64,000 bases of DNA from Chloroflexaceae bacterium (GCA_028282325.1 JANQID010000041.1:1-64000); one strand, 5' to 3'; positions 55,639-64,000 are shown, counted from the stretch's first letter. The notes: generated by a model not told the origin, from the sequence alone. Numbers and translations are program-made.

Positions 55639-55805
55639 TCTCCATCGTGAGGGTGAAAAGATTGTTATTTAGCCCTTTCCCTGCTACCTGGCCGGTTGCT
55701 CCTTCGCAGGCGTAGGAAGCAGTTCCTTGGCAGTGTTGCTTATAGGAGACAACATCCTTTGACTGAGATGAGTTCACCGCTGATCTCGTCAGGAGGAGGA
55801 TGATC

Positions 55806-56192
55806 ATGATCAAGCCGAACGTCCAGTCCCTGATTGAACAGGCGATTGATTCACCGACAAAATTGCACCTCCTGCTTATTTTCCACGAAAATCCAAGAAT
55901 GGAAGCTACGGCGACCGGTATCGCAGAGCGTAGCTGTCGCGACATCTGGAGTGTGAGCCAGGCGCTCCAGGAAATGACTGAGGATGGGATTTTGCGAGTC
56001 CATCATGGCTCTGCTAAACCACGCTACTCATATATGCCGCTCGCGGAATATCATGAGTCCATCGAGCAATTAGTACGCGGATATGACGACCCTATCGAGC
56101 GTGATGCTCTGCATCAATCTATTCGTGATCTTGCAGGTTTCGCTTCGATACGACGGACTTCCCCCTGGGAGCTACAGGTAGCTGTACTCTAG
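55806..56192 (+). CDS. Winged-helix DNA-binding protein
   Basis: A 128-aa protein. Residues 15-75 look like a MarR/DprA-type winged helix: SPTKLHLLLIFHENPRMEATATGIAE, then DIWSVSQALQEMTEDGILRVH with a beta-wing YSYMPLAEYHE. The C-terminus is a short helix pair. Target genes are unknown. Two starts are near-equal: ATG 55800 and ATG 55806, with GGAGGAGG upstream of both; I use 55806 for better spacing. It is a single-gene unit ending at a strong hairpin. Confidence 0.7.
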   Translation: MIKPNVQSLIEQAIDSPTKLHLLLIFHENPRMEATATGIAERSCRDIWSVSQALQEMTEDGILRVHHGSAKPRYSYMPLAEYHESIEQLVRGYDDPIERDALHQSIRDLAGFASIRRTSPWELQVAVL

Positions 56193-56211
56193 TCAGGGGA
56201 GCATAAAAACG

Positions 56212-56236
56212 CGGGATGGGCAAGTCGCCCATCCCG
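56212..56236 (+). terminator. Terminator after the HTH gene
   Basis: CGGGATGGGC-AAGTC-GCCCATCCCG: a 10-bp perfect stem with a 5-base loop, 20 bases after the HTH stop, followed by TTCCTT. The convergent 35-aa gene ends 24 bases further on and may share it. Confidence 0.8.
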
Positions 56237-56259
56237 TTCCTTATGCGATCAGGGTGTAA

Positions 56260-56367
56260 TCACCAATAGAACGCAAATACCCAGATCAGCAGAATGAAGG
56301 CTACTGCTCCGCTCATCCCCAGCAAGATAACAATATCGCGCGTATTTTGATCGTCCCACCAGTTCAT
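56260..56367 (-). CDS. Small membrane protein, 35 aa
   Basis: A 35-codon ORF: MNWWDDQNTRDIVILLGMSG then a hydrophobic AVAFILLIWVFAFYW. The polar, Trp-rich N-terminus is followed by a single membrane helix. The start has GAGGAGG with a 5-base spacer, one of the best ribosome-binding sites in the window. The family is unrecognised. A 35-aa single-helix protein of this type may be a membrane-complex accessory subunit (inference only). Convergent with the HTH gene. Confidence 0.72.
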   Translation of the reverse strand: MNWWDDQNTRDIVILLGMSGAVAFILLIWVFAFYW

Positions 56368-56621
56368 AATGTCCTCCTCATAGCCCTGGCTACATCCACG
56401 CTATAGCGTGTCGTGCATTCATTATCCATATTATAGCCTAAATTGGCATGATTTGTAATAACAAGCTTCGTTGGACGATCTTCACCTGCGCCGTTTTACC
56501 ATGTTCGGTGGTACAATGTCAGCCACAACTTCCTCTCAATACTGCACATAGGCCCTGGCATTGATCTGATGCTGCACACCATGATACGACATGCAAAGTT
56601 GCATGGAGGTGAATTGCCCAT

Positions 56622-59051
56622 ATGAGCAAGCATCCATCTTCGATCCGCACCGTCGGCGAAATGTCCATAAGTCAGCCTGTTTCCGATCGATCGTTGACCC
56701 CCGAACGTCTGGCAGCTTTGAATACGATTCAACAGCGTGTGCTCTGGCTTGCGACGTTGATGATCCATCACGCAAACCACGGTCGCCCAAATCCTGATGG
56801 TATTAAGATCGGCGGACACCAGGCATCGTCGGCGTCGATGGCATCGATTCTAACGGCGCTCTATTTCCATTTCCTCAAACCGGGCGATCGGGTGGCGATC
56901 AAGCCCCATGCCTCGCCTGCGTTCCACGCTGTGCAATACCTGTTGGGACGTTTGCCGGAGCGCTATCTCACAACTTTGCGCTCCTACGGAGGTCTCCAGG
57001 CCTATCCAAGTCGGACGAAAGATCCCGATGCTGTGGACTTTTCGACGGGGTCGGTAGGATTAGGCGCCGTTGCCCCAGCTTTTGCCGCATTGACCCACCA
57101 GTATGCTCGCTTGCACTTTGGCTCGGTTACATCCGGGCGTTTTATTGCGGTCATCGGTGACGCGGAGCTGGATGAGGGCAATGTGTGGGAGGCGGTGCTC
57201 GATCCGGCGCTTGGCGGGCTGGAGAATTTGATCTGGGTTGTCGATCTTAATCGCCAGAGTCTCGACCGTGTGGTGCCTGGGATCCGCGCTGCGCAATTGA
57301 AGCGGCTGTTTGAGGATAGTGGTTGGCAAGTGCTCGAAGCAAAGTATGGCCGTCGTTTGCAGGAACTCTTTACACAACCGGGCGGAACGGCGTTTCGCCA
57401 ACGTATTGACGAGATGAGCAACGAGGAGTATCAAGCGCTTATTCGCTTGCCCGGCGAGCAATTGCGCCCACGCTTGCTGGAGTCGAAAAGCGTCGATCAC
57501 GCCGCACTCGCGGCTATTGTCGATGCAATTCCTGATGCTGAGTTGCCCAGCATTCTGGCAAATCTGGGCGGGCACGATCTGGAGGAACTGCTATCTGTTC
57601 TCGCACAGGTTGACGACGAACCAGATCGTCCGTCCATAATCTTTGCATATACCATCAAGGGTTGGCAATTGCCGATTGCCGGTCATCCGCTCAATCACTC
57701 AATGCTGCTCTCGGTAGAGCAGTTTGATGAATTGCGTGAACGTATGGGAATTGTGCGCGGCGAAGAGTGGCGCAGGTTCGATCCGGCGTCGGCTGAAGGG
57801 CAGCTTTGCGCCGCGTCGGCTGAACGAGTGTTTTCTTCTGATGGGATTGCTCCGGCGCATTTGTCCGATACAATCGTTCCTACCGATCTCGCGGTGCCCG
57901 ACCAGGGTGAGGTGAGCACCCAGGAAACGTTCGGACGCTTGCTCGTTCGGCTTGCCGATGTTCCCGAACTGCGCGAGCGGATCGTCACCACATCGCCCGA
58001 TGTGTCGGTATCGACAAATCTGGCGGGATGGATCAACAAGGTCGGCGTGTTTGCACGCCAAGATGAGCCTGACTATGAGACTGAGACCTACCGACTGATG
58101 AAATGGCAGCGCGGCCCGGACGGTCGGCATATTGAACTCGGCATTTCGGAAATGAATCTGTTTATGCTGCTGGGGATGCTCGGTCTCTCCGCCGAGTTAT
58201 GCGGTCAACCGCTCATCCCGATTGGCACCGTCTATGATCCGTTTATTTGTAGAGGCCTCGATGCGCTGATCTACGGTTTGTATTCGGAGTCGAAGTTTAT
58301 TATTGCGGGAACGCCATCCGGCATTACGCTCTCGCCGGAGGGGGGGGCGCATCAATCTTCGGTTACACCGTCTCTGGGCGTCGAGTTGCCGAATCTGTGC
58401 GCTTACGAGCCGGGCTTTGCGCAGGAAACTGCCTGGATTATGCTCGAAGCGTTGCGGCAGTGTATCGATCGGAACCATGGACGAGCGACGTATGTGCGTC
58501 TCTCGACGCGACCAGTTGATCAGTCGTTATTGGCAAACGCGCGCCGTCGCCTGGGTGATGATGCATTACGCCGACAGGTGCTGGCAGGCGGCTATCGTCT
58601 GGTGGATTGGCGTGAAAGCGGTCTTCCTGCCGGCGCGCCAGTCGTGCAGATTGTTACGTCGGGCGTTATGGTTCCTGAAGCGGTGGCGGCGGCGCGTTTT
58701 CTGCACCGCGAAGGCGTGGCGGCGCATGTGCTCAATCTGAGCAGTATGCGCCGCCTGTTTGAAACCTGGCAAGCGATGCGCCGTCAAAAACGGAATGATG
58801 TCTTCACCGAGCAAACGGCAATGCTTGACTGGCTGATCGAACCGACCGAACGCTATGCGCCGATTATCACCGTTCACGACGCGGCACCGCACGCGATGGC
58901 CTGGTTGGGAAGCGTATACGGTGCGCCGGTTACCACACTGGGGGTTGATGGCTTCGGTCAATCGGGGCAGCGCACCGATCTCTATCGCCATTTTGGAATA
59001 GATACGGAGCAGATCGTCGAGGCGGCGTTTGCGGCAGTTGATCAACTGTGA
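56622..59051 (+). CDS. AceE-like thiamine-diphosphate E1 / transketolase-family protein
   Basis: An 809-aa protein. The N-terminal thiamine domain has GGHQASSASMASILTALYFHFL, VDFSTGSVGLGAVAPAFAALT and IGDAELDEGNVWEAVLDPALGGLENLIWVVDLNRQSLDR, which is the GDG-x-N ThDP/metal motif of homodimeric pyruvate dehydrogenase E1. MSNEEYQALIRLPGEQLRPRLL is AceE-like. The middle domain has HIELGISEMNLFMLLGMLGLS, and a C-terminal transketolase domain follows. Likely oxidative decarboxylation of pyruvate or a related 2-oxoacid, but no E2 or E3 gene is adjacent. ATG 56622 lacks a strong ribosome-binding site. Confidence 0.82.
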   Translation: MSKHPSSIRTVGEMSISQPVSDRSLTPERLAALNTIQQRVLWLATLMIHHANHGRPNPDGIKIGGHQASSASMASILTALYFHFLKPGDRVAIKPHASPAFHAVQYLLGRLPERYLTTLRSYGGLQAYPSRTKDPDAVDFSTGSVGLGAVAPAFAALTHQYARLHFGSVTSGRFIAVIGDAELDEGNVWEAVLDPALGGLENLIWVVDLNRQSLDRVVPGIRAAQLKRLFEDSGWQVLEAKYGRRLQELFTQPGGTAFRQRIDEMSNEEYQALIRLPGEQLRPRLLESKSVDHAALAAIVDAIPDAELPSILANLGGHDLEELLSVLAQVDDEPDRPSIIFAYTIKGWQLPIAGHPLNHSMLLSVEQFDELRERMGIVRGEEWRRFDPASAEGQLCAASAERVFSSDGIAPAHLSDTIVPTDLAVPDQGEVSTQETFGRLLVRLADVPELRERIVTTSPDVSVSTNLAGWINKVGVFARQDEPDYETETYRLMKWQRGPDGRHIELGISEMNLFMLLGMLGLSAELCGQPLIPIGTVYDPFICRGLDALIYGLYSESKFIIAGTPSGITLSPEGGAHQSSVTPSLGVELPNLCAYEPGFAQETAWIMLEALRQCIDRNHGRATYVRLSTRPVDQSLLANARRRLGDDALRRQVLAGGYRLVDWRESGLPAGAPVVQIVTSGVMVPEAVAAARFLHREGVAAHVLNLSSMRRLFETWQAMRRQKRNDVFTEQTAMLDWLIEPTERYAPIITVHDAAPHAMAWLGSVYGAPVTTLGVDGFGQSGQRTDLYRHFGIDTEQIVEAAFAAVDQL

Positions 59052-59077
59052 TCATACTGCCGCCTGCTCTGGGGAAG

Positions 59078-60550
59078 TTATTCCTCTTCAGCGTTCTCCT
59101 GCAATTGTTTCCGCGACCGATCCAGAAAGGCGGCGCGTCTGCCTGGTCGTCCACGTACGCCAGAATGCCGCCATGCCATCGTCCCGCTAGCTCGTTTCGT
59201 CCGTGCGGATTGCTCGCTTTCCTGCCGAGCGCGCCAGGCGCGCCCTGGGGCCGGTTTGCTTGTGGGTGTGTTACGACGATCGGAGGAACCCTCATCGTTG
59301 CTTTGACGGCGTGGTGATCGTTGGCGATCCTCGAAACGTGCGTCGCTTCGCTGGGATTGGCGATAGTCGGGACGCCCGTTACGCTGTGAGCGATTGCTTC
59401 CGCCCTGCGAATAAGTCTCTGAAGGTCGTGATCTGTCACGCCATGCATCCGATCTCGCGCCGGAACGATAATCGGAGCGCTGACCAGAGCGTGAATTGGA
59501 ACGATAATCGGAGCGCTGATCGGAACGTGGGCCAGAACGATAGTCGGAGCGCTGACCAGAGCGTGAATTGGAGCGATAGTCGGAGCGTGAACCGGAACGA
59601 TAATCGCTGTAGTTGCGGGATGTGCGCTCGGAAGCTTTTTGCCGACCGTTTCGTTCGGAAGCGGATCGGTTCCTCGCTGCCCTTTGCGTTGAACGAGTGG
59701 CATAGCTCGCTGCATAGTCGTCGTTGTAGCGGCTATTTGGCGGTTGTGACGAACGGTAGCGACGTTCAGATGGTCTGACGCCATTCTTTGGTACCGTCGT
59801 CTCAGATCCAGATTGACTACGCGATTCGGCTGGGGTGATGTGGGCGCGCAACGCTTGAACTTCATGTTCAACTAGCATGCGCCATTGGCCAACCGGTAAA
59901 TCGCCAAGCTCCAGCGTGTCTTCGCGCACGCGGATTAAACGTAATACGTCGTACCCCAATGATTTTGCTACTTCGCGAATCTGGCGTTTGCGACCTTCGC
60001 GGAGCACGACGCGCACCCAGGCGCCTTCATCAACGCGTTCGATGAGTTCTACCCAGGCGGGCGTAGTGCGCGCTTCATCAATCGTGACACCATTACGCCA
60101 CTGGCGCAGATCAGATGTCTCCGGTGTGCGATCAAGCAGCACCCGATATTCTTTTTCCACCGCAAAGCCCGGATGCGTCAGATGATGCGTCAATTCACCA
60201 TCATTGGTGAGCAATAGCAACCCTTCGCTGTCGATATCGAGCCGTCCTACAGGAAAGATGCGGGTTGGAATATCGACAAGATCGATGACCGTTGGTCGTT
60301 CTTGCGGATCTGACGCTGTGGAAACAACGCCGACAGGTTTGTTTAACACAATGTAGGTGCGTTTGTCTGGCCGCTGCACGGCCTGATTATCGACGGTCAC
60401 TTCATCCTGCGATAGATCAACGCGCGTACCTTTTTCGCGCACCACGCGGCCATTTACTGCGACTCGCCCGGCAGCGATAAGCTCTTCACACTCGCGACGC
60501 GACGCGATTCCGGCGCTTGCCAGGACTTTTTGTAATCGTTCGGGACTCAC
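59078..60550 (-). CDS. RsuA/RluB-family rRNA pseudouridine synthase with Arg/Ser-rich repeat tail
   Basis: A 490-aa protein. Residues 1-60 are the S4 RNA-binding domain (RLQKVLASAGIASRRECEELI). Residues 60-235 form the RluB-type synthase domain: VLNKPVGVVSTASD, then VGRLDIDSEGLLLLTNDGEL with the catalytic Asp in GRLD, and REGRKRQIREVAKSLGYDVLRLIR. The remaining 250 residues are a disordered, Arg/Ser/Asp/Tyr-rich tail with 12-residue repeats. It modifies a uridine in 23S (or 16S) rRNA. The start is GTG with AAAGGTGA three bases upstream. Convergent with the AceE-like gene, 26 bases apart. Confidence 0.9.
   Translation of the reverse strand: MSPERLQKVLASAGIASRRECEELIAAGRVAVNGRVVREKGTRVDLSQDEVTVDNQAVQRPDKRTYIVLNKPVGVVSTASDPQERPTVIDLVDIPTRIFPVGRLDIDSEGLLLLTNDGELTHHLTHPGFAVEKEYRVLLDRTPETSDLRQWRNGVTIDEARTTPAWVELIERVDEGAWVRVVLREGRKRQIREVAKSLGYDVLRLIRVREDTLELGDLPVGQWRMLVEHEVQALRAHITPAESRSQSGSETTVPKNGVRPSERRYRSSQPPNSRYNDDYAASYATRSTQRAARNRSASERNGRQKASERTSRNYSDYRSGSRSDYRSNSRSGQRSDYRSGPRSDQRSDYRSNSRSGQRSDYRSGARSDAWRDRSRPSETYSQGGSNRSQRNGRPDYRQSQRSDARFEDRQRSPRRQSNDEGSSDRRNTPTSKPAPGRAWRARQESEQSARTKRASGTMAWRHSGVRGRPGRRAAFLDRSRKQLQENAEEE
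59466..59609. repeat. Four 36-bp tandem repeats inside the pseudouridine synthase tail
   Basis: Four consecutive 36-bp units begin CGATAATCGG or CGATAGTCGG (59466, 59502, 59538, 59574); the last is degenerate. On the coding (minus) strand they give 12-residue units of the type RSDYRSNSRSGQ. Confidence 0.85.
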
Positions 60551-61126
60551 ACTTCACCTTTCTAAAGTATTGCTCAAGCGTATTGCACACAGGTCATACA
60601 GCCTGCGGGGTTTTATTACGCATTCTCTGCTATGTTCATCATCGGTTGAGGAACCGTGCGTCGGATATCATCGGCCAGACAGATCCGTCGATACGGTTAG
60701 CGGGCGCATAGGCAGATGAAAAACACCCTTTGTATTGGGCAAATGACGCTTCTGTGCGAATGGAGTAGCATCAATGCACTAAAATGACCATTGTCGCGTA
60801 TGACAAGGTTGGGAAACCGTTAGCTGCAAATACAAAGAAGATACTGAGGCTAGCCATACAAGTTGGCAGAAAAGCATCCCAATGTCAAAAAGCGTTGTAC
60901 GTCATCATCGGAGTTGCGTTAGAGCGCTTTACTGTAAGAGTTGCCATGTATCGTTCTACATTGCGGATAGCACTGTATCTCATATGAGTATACCATGGAT
61001 TGAGACGTGAAGGAAATAGCGCCGCAATCGGATGAGTGAGGATATGCCTGCTCGCCGCAAGATGATGTGGCTGCGCCGTGCGGGTTGTGAAAATTCTGAG
61101 CTTTAGCGAAGACGCGTCTCAAAGGC

Positions 61127-61155
61127 TTGCCGCGCATTCTCAGGTCGTTTATAAT
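61127..61155 (+). promoter_or_regulatory. Promoter of the bactofilin gene
   Basis: TTGCCG (61127-61132), 17-bp spacer, TATAAT (61150-61155). It gives a leader of about 125 bases. Confidence 0.72.
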
Positions 61156-61218
61156 GGCTTCGCCAAAGGGCGAAATGTGATAAGTCTAGTCTCCCTTCGG
61201 TACGAGGAAACATGTAGT

Positions 61219-61281
61219 ATGAAGTGTTCATCTTGCCAGCCACTATGTACGGCGCACGACGAACTACATCGAGGAGGATAA
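61219..61281 (+). CDS. Possible 20-aa leader peptide with three cysteines
   Basis: ATG at 61219 opens MKCSSCQPLCTAHDELHRGG, stop TAA at 61279, four bases before the bactofilin start codon. GAGGAAA lies ten bases upstream of it. The bactofilin Shine-Dalgarno overlaps its last codons, so translation could couple the two. No family is known and coding status is unproven. Confidence 0.3.
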   Translation: MKCSSCQPLCTAHDELHRGG

Positions 61282-61285
61282 GCGC

Positions 61286-61711
61286 ATGTTTGGGTCAGGC
61301 AAAAAAACGCAGCCAGCACCCCAGGCAATTAATGGTAAACCGGAGACTATTGTTGGCATCAACACGCGGATTGTCGGAACGCTGACATCTGATGGCACGA
61401 TCCGTATTGATGGTTCAGTCGAGGGGGATATCGAGGTTTTGGGAAACTTGATTGTCGGCGAGAGCGGCCGCGTCGTCGCGACGATCAGGGCGCAAAACGT
61501 ACAAATTGCCGGCGCTGTGAAGGGTGAGATAAACGCAACCGATATGGTCGGCATTTCGCCAACTGGCAAAGTGTGGGGTGACATCACAACCGCAGCGCTG
61601 CATATTGAGCCGGGCGGTTTGTTCCGCGGCCAAAGTTCAATGACTGCGAATACCGACGAGCCGCTCTTGCTTGAGGCGCCGCGAACCTCTGATGACTCAC
61701 CGCTGAGCTAG
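61286..61711 (+). CDS. Bactofilin (polymer-forming cytoskeletal protein)
   Basis: A 141-aa protein with a right-handed beta-helix bactofilin domain (about residues 22-115): TIVGINTRIVGTLTSDGTIRIDG, SVEGDIEVLGNLIVGESGRV, AQNVQIAGAVKGEINATDMV. Bactofilins self-assemble into filaments without nucleotide and organise cell-shape or envelope machinery. The flanking tails are polar. The start has GAGGAGG eight bases upstream. It is followed 30 bases on by a DivIC/FtsB-like gene, which suggests a cell-division or envelope operon. Confidence 0.92.
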   Translation: MFGSGKKTQPAPQAINGKPETIVGINTRIVGTLTSDGTIRIDGSVEGDIEVLGNLIVGESGRVVATIRAQNVQIAGAVKGEINATDMVGISPTGKVWGDITTAALHIEPGGLFRGQSSMTANTDEPLLLEAPRTSDDSPLS

Positions 61712-61741
61712 CTAGTTACAACCAGACGAAAGGTCGCGCAT

Positions 61742-62233
61742 ATGCGACGACGCATTTTACCCAGGATGTCACGCCTGTGGGGCGCCCGGCCAAAACGCTT
61801 CCTACAACAGTTACGTCGTCTGGGCGTTCTGCTATCCGCGTTTTCTATACGCTCTAGCATCGTTCATCTATTGACGTTTGCCCTGGTGCTGGTGACGCTC
61901 TCGCTGCTCTTTAGCTTTGTCAATCAAGTGGTGCAAAGCGCGCGCCTGGAACAGCAGCGGTCTGTGCTTGAGGCGGAAGTCGCGACGCTGGAAGAAGAGA
62001 ATCGGCAAACCCAGGGTGCTGTTGATTATGCCGAGTCCGATGTCCATGTCGAACAGGTCGCTCGTGGGCAACTGGGATATGCTCGTGAGGATGAGATCGT
62101 AGTATTGCCTCAAGTCGCTTTGGCGACGCCAACTGCCGTTGCTCTTTCCCCAGAAGCGCTGCCGATGCCAACGCCGGCGCCAAACTGGCAGGGTTGGTGG
62201 CAAGCGCTCTTTCCATCTGCCGCCAGGCAATAA
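61742..62233 (+). CDS. Septum formation initiator family protein (DivIC/FtsB-like)
   Basis: A 163-aa bitopic protein. A basic N-terminal cytoplasmic part is followed by one membrane helix (about residues 41-62) and a coiled coil (about 66-95: ARLEQQRSVLEAEVATLEEENR), then the conserved ..VEQVARGQLGYAREDEIVVLP that marks DivIC/FtsB proteins. The tail is Pro/Ala-rich. It works in the FtsL-FtsB/DivIC complex at the division septum. Downstream of bactofilin in the same direction. Confidence 0.85.
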   Translation: MRRRILPRMSRLWGARPKRFLQQLRRLGVLLSAFSIRSSIVHLLTFALVLVTLSLLFSFVNQVVQSARLEQQRSVLEAEVATLEEENRQTQGAVDYAESDVHVEQVARGQLGYAREDEIVVLPQVALATPTAVALSPEALPMPTPAPNWQGWWQALFPSAARQ

Positions 62234-62290
62234 TGCCCGCAACGCAGCGTTGTTCATATCACCTCTGCGTTGTCGCGCTCACTCCGTGAA

Positions 62291-64000
62291 CTATGGCTGC
62301 TGAAATGCCTCAGCTTTTGTATATGCAGATAAGATTTCGGCAGCATTGCCGGTACTCAGAGCCAGCCGCGTCAGACTTTTCAGTATATGTGTGTTCAGCG
62401 CGGATGCGCCAATACTGGAGCTTATTGCCAACGCTCGCTGTAGAGACTGATACGCCTCGTGGGTTTCCCCATGCACCATTTGCGCTCGCGCCAACTGATG
62501 GAGCGCACTCGACTGGCCAAATCGGTCGCCAATAGCCTGGCTGATAGTCAGCGCTGACTTGCTAGCTTCGTAAGCGCGATCATGGTCATGCTGATCCGCA
62601 TACATCGCGCTGATCCGCACGAGCGCGAGCGCTTCACCGAAACGATCATCGAGAGCGCGGGCTTTGCCGATCGCGTGTTGCAGATGATTCAGCGCTTGCC
62701 GCCAGCGGTGTATCGTCGCACAGGCAGCACCGAGATTGATCAGGCAGCGAATGAAGCTTTGCTGGAGTTGGAGCGTTGCAATTGGCGTCTGGCTCGGTAG
62801 AGCGTCGGCGTTCTGTCTGATCGGTTGCGCCTGCGTGTCGTGGGCATCTAATATGCACGCAAATATGTGCAGCGCCTGGCTGTGCAGACTGTGCGCTGTT
62901 ATCGCGTGGTTCAAGTGTGTATGCGCTTCACCCTGGAGATCGAGACACACGGCGCGCAAAATAGCCGCCCGACGTGCGCGTTGCTCATTCCAGGTATGTT
63001 GTTCGAGATTCGTCGCCGTCGATAAAGCCTGGCTCGCCCGCTCGATAGCCTGGCCATAGTTTCCTTGCCACAACAGATGACGGCTCCGATAATACGCGGC
63101 GTAAGCTTGTTCCAACGGATCATTCCAACGTTCCGCTAACATCTCGATGGCGGCAATATCACTGCCTTGCGCAGTCCATTCTCCTATCTGCTCATTGAGT
63201 GTGACCCGCAGTCGCAAGAGTTCATAATACTGAACGGGATCATCGGTTAACGTCAGGGCGATGGATAAGTATTCCAAAGCAGTTTTGCAAGCGTAACGCC
63301 GGATTGCGGCATATATAACGATGCGGCAATAATGCACTTGCTTGGTGATAACGCCGGCGCGCCCGTAGTGATGCACGAGGCGTTGATATGTCTCAATTGC
63401 GTTGTGGTCGATGGAGTCGTTACGCAGCCAGATCTGCTCGTACCAGCGGGCGACTTCGGCATGAAGTTCGCGGCGTTGGCTGAAAAGCAGGCTGGCATAG
63501 GCTACTTCGTGCGTGATCTGGTGTTTGAAGCGATAGACCCACTCCGGTTCCTCCAGTTCCGGCTCGATGATTTTTAAAGCAGCCAGATGATCGAGTTGCG
63601 CCTGGAGATCTTCGCCGGCTTCGAGATTGCGATGGATGCTTTGCAGCACAGCAAGCGGGAATAATCTGCCGATCACTGCCGCGATCTTGAGGGTCAGGCG
63701 CGTCGCTTCGTCGAGACGATCCACCCTGGTTTGAATAATGCCTTGCACTGTGTCGGAGACCTCGATACCGGAGCGACTGCCAGGGGTGTGTACCACGCCG
63801 TTTTCGATGCGCAGAGCGCCGTGTTCATTTAGTGCCCGGATGTACTCCTTTATGAAGAGAGGTTGGCCTTGCGCATAGCGCTCGACATCTTGAAGCAGTT
63901 CTTGCGGTATGCTGTCAACCTGCAAGAGTTTGCGCAACAGTTCCTGTCCGGCCTCTGCATCAAGCGGATCAAGTATGAGGCGAGTGCAGCGCGTGTGTGT
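62291..64000 (-). CDS. Large ATPase/TPR-type regulatory protein, 5' end outside window
   Basis: The frame is open to the window edge (569 codons visible, start unseen). The visible N-terminal part (LQDVERYAQGQPLFIKEYIRAL, GIIQTRVDRLDEATRLTLKIAAVIGRLF, YRFKHQITHEVAYASLLFSQRRELH) is the end of an AAA/STAND-type ATPase module as seen in adenylate-cyclase-linked or LuxR-linked regulators. The rest is helical with TPR-like repeats (for example ALNHLQHAIGKARALDDRFGEALALVRISAMYADQ, QSSALHQLARAQMVHGETHEAYQSLQRAL). The N-terminal P-loop and any effector domain lie beyond 64000. Common in Chloroflexi. Confidence 0.78.
   Translation of the reverse strand, partial: THTRCTRLILDPLDAEAGQELLRKLLQVDSIPQELLQDVERYAQGQPLFIKEYIRALNEHGALRIENGVVHTPGSRSGIEVSDTVQGIIQTRVDRLDEATRLTLKIAAVIGRLFPLAVLQSIHRNLEAGEDLQAQLDHLAALKIIEPELEEPEWVYRFKHQITHEVAYASLLFSQRRELHAEVARWYEQIWLRNDSIDHNAIETYQRLVHHYGRAGVITKQVHYCRIVIYAAIRRYACKTALEYLSIALTLTDDPVQYYELLRLRVTLNEQIGEWTAQGSDIAAIEMLAERWNDPLEQAYAAYYRSRHLLWQGNYGQAIERASQALSTATNLEQHTWNEQRARRAAILRAVCLDLQGEAHTHLNHAITAHSLHSQALHIFACILDAHDTQAQPIRQNADALPSQTPIATLQLQQSFIRCLINLGAACATIHRWRQALNHLQHAIGKARALDDRFGEALALVRISAMYADQHDHDRAYEASKSALTISQAIGDRFGQSSALHQLARAQMVHGETHEAYQSLQRALAISSSIGASALNTHILKSLTRLALSTGNAAEILSAYTKAEAFQQP

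Larger units (their letters stand above)
60551..61285. other. Long intergenic region upstream of bactofilin
   Basis: 735 bp. A few short frames (for example 60784-60987) lack family-like content and good start sites. The clear elements are the bactofilin promoter (61127-61155), a mini-ORF (61219-61281) and the GAGGAGG of bactofilin. I see no RNA gene. Confidence 0.5.

Noticed and set aside
55640-55790. GGAAGCAG...TTGGCAG upstream of the HTH gene looked like the conserved part of bacterial SRP RNA.
   Set aside because: The tetraloop and flanking helix of SRP helix 8 cannot be formed, so the match is probably chance.
59460-59610. Regular 36-bp repeats considered as a CRISPR array.
   Set aside because: The units are directly adjacent with no spacers and are in frame within a protein-coding gene, so they are a coding minisatellite.
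60784-60987. A 67-codon ORF in the long gap before bactofilin.
   Set aside because: Weak start context and no recognisable pattern; treated as non-coding.

Overview
The window looks like a chromosomal segment of a Chloroflexota bacterium, probably class Chloroflexia. This is inferred from the gene set: two TIGR03663-type membrane glycosyltransferases, a CrtY-like lycopene cyclase, two MGDG-synthase-like glycosyltransferases, an ArsA-like ATPase with a C-terminal Hsp20-like domain, an archaeal-type aspartate-semialdehyde dehydrogenase and a bactofilin. No rRNA gene or definite lineage marker is present, so the genus is left open. Genes lie on both strands in short operons. There is one tRNA gene, no CRISPR array and no complete insertion sequence.

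Layout. 0.1-5.5 kb (minus): an exopolysaccharide export and assembly operon (Wzz-like, Wzx-like flippase, a BY-kinase-like protein with a degenerate Walker A, a 47-aa membrane protein, Wzy/ligase-like). 6.0-8.5 kb: a short accessory island beside tRNA-Thr(CGU) with pseudogene remnants, a short inverted-terminal-repeat element and a coupled RusA-like plus PD-(D/E)XK-like nuclease pair. 8.7-9.9 kb: lycopene cyclase. 10.0-13.7 kb: an arsenate-resistance cluster (an ArsR-ArsC fusion, the GAPDH partner of ArsJ, and ArsJ). 13.8-17.0 kb: a TetR regulator and a large FtsX-type permease. 17-24.5 kb: Hsp20, a flavodoxin, an HNH protein, DUF547, ArsA-like ATPase, a histidine phosphatase, a LysE-type exporter and two secreted or anchored proteins. 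24.9-31.7 kb: a CPA2 antiporter with TrkA domains, a Uma2 pseudogene with an in-frame stop, a methyltransferase, gyrB and a membrane protein. 32.1-35.8 kb: a polyprenyl synthase and a penicillin-acylase-family enzyme driven by back-to-back promoters. 36.0-43.9 kb: two TIGR03663 proteins (the second fused to NHL repeats), a kinase-fold protein lacking the catalytic Asp, and 6-phosphogluconolactonase. 43.9-50.5 kb: a HerA-like ATPase, a response regulator, a HAD phosphatase, two glycolipid glycosyltransferases and a sortase. 50.9-55.4 kb: a methyltransferase and an asd-aminotransferase-M24 peptidase operon. 55.8-64 kb: an HTH protein, a 35-aa membrane protein, an AceE-like E1, a pseudouridine synthase with an Arg/Ser-rich repeat tail, bactofilin, a DivIC/FtsB-like protein and the 3' part of a large ATPase/TPR protein that runs off the window.

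Two repeat systems run through the intergenic spaces. One is a family of elements of about 127 bp with TACCAAAC...GTTTGGTA ends: four are complete or nearly so, one is cut by the window start, and a relative has the same core but different ends. The other is a set of four hairpins of about 30-37 nt built on CCTGRCAG...CTGYCAGG, each sitting 3' of a gene. The most notable biology is the arsenate cluster, whose ArsR part has no cysteines while the fused ArsC part keeps all three redox cysteines, and the coupled RusA-like/PD-(D/E)XK nuclease pair next to the tRNA gene.
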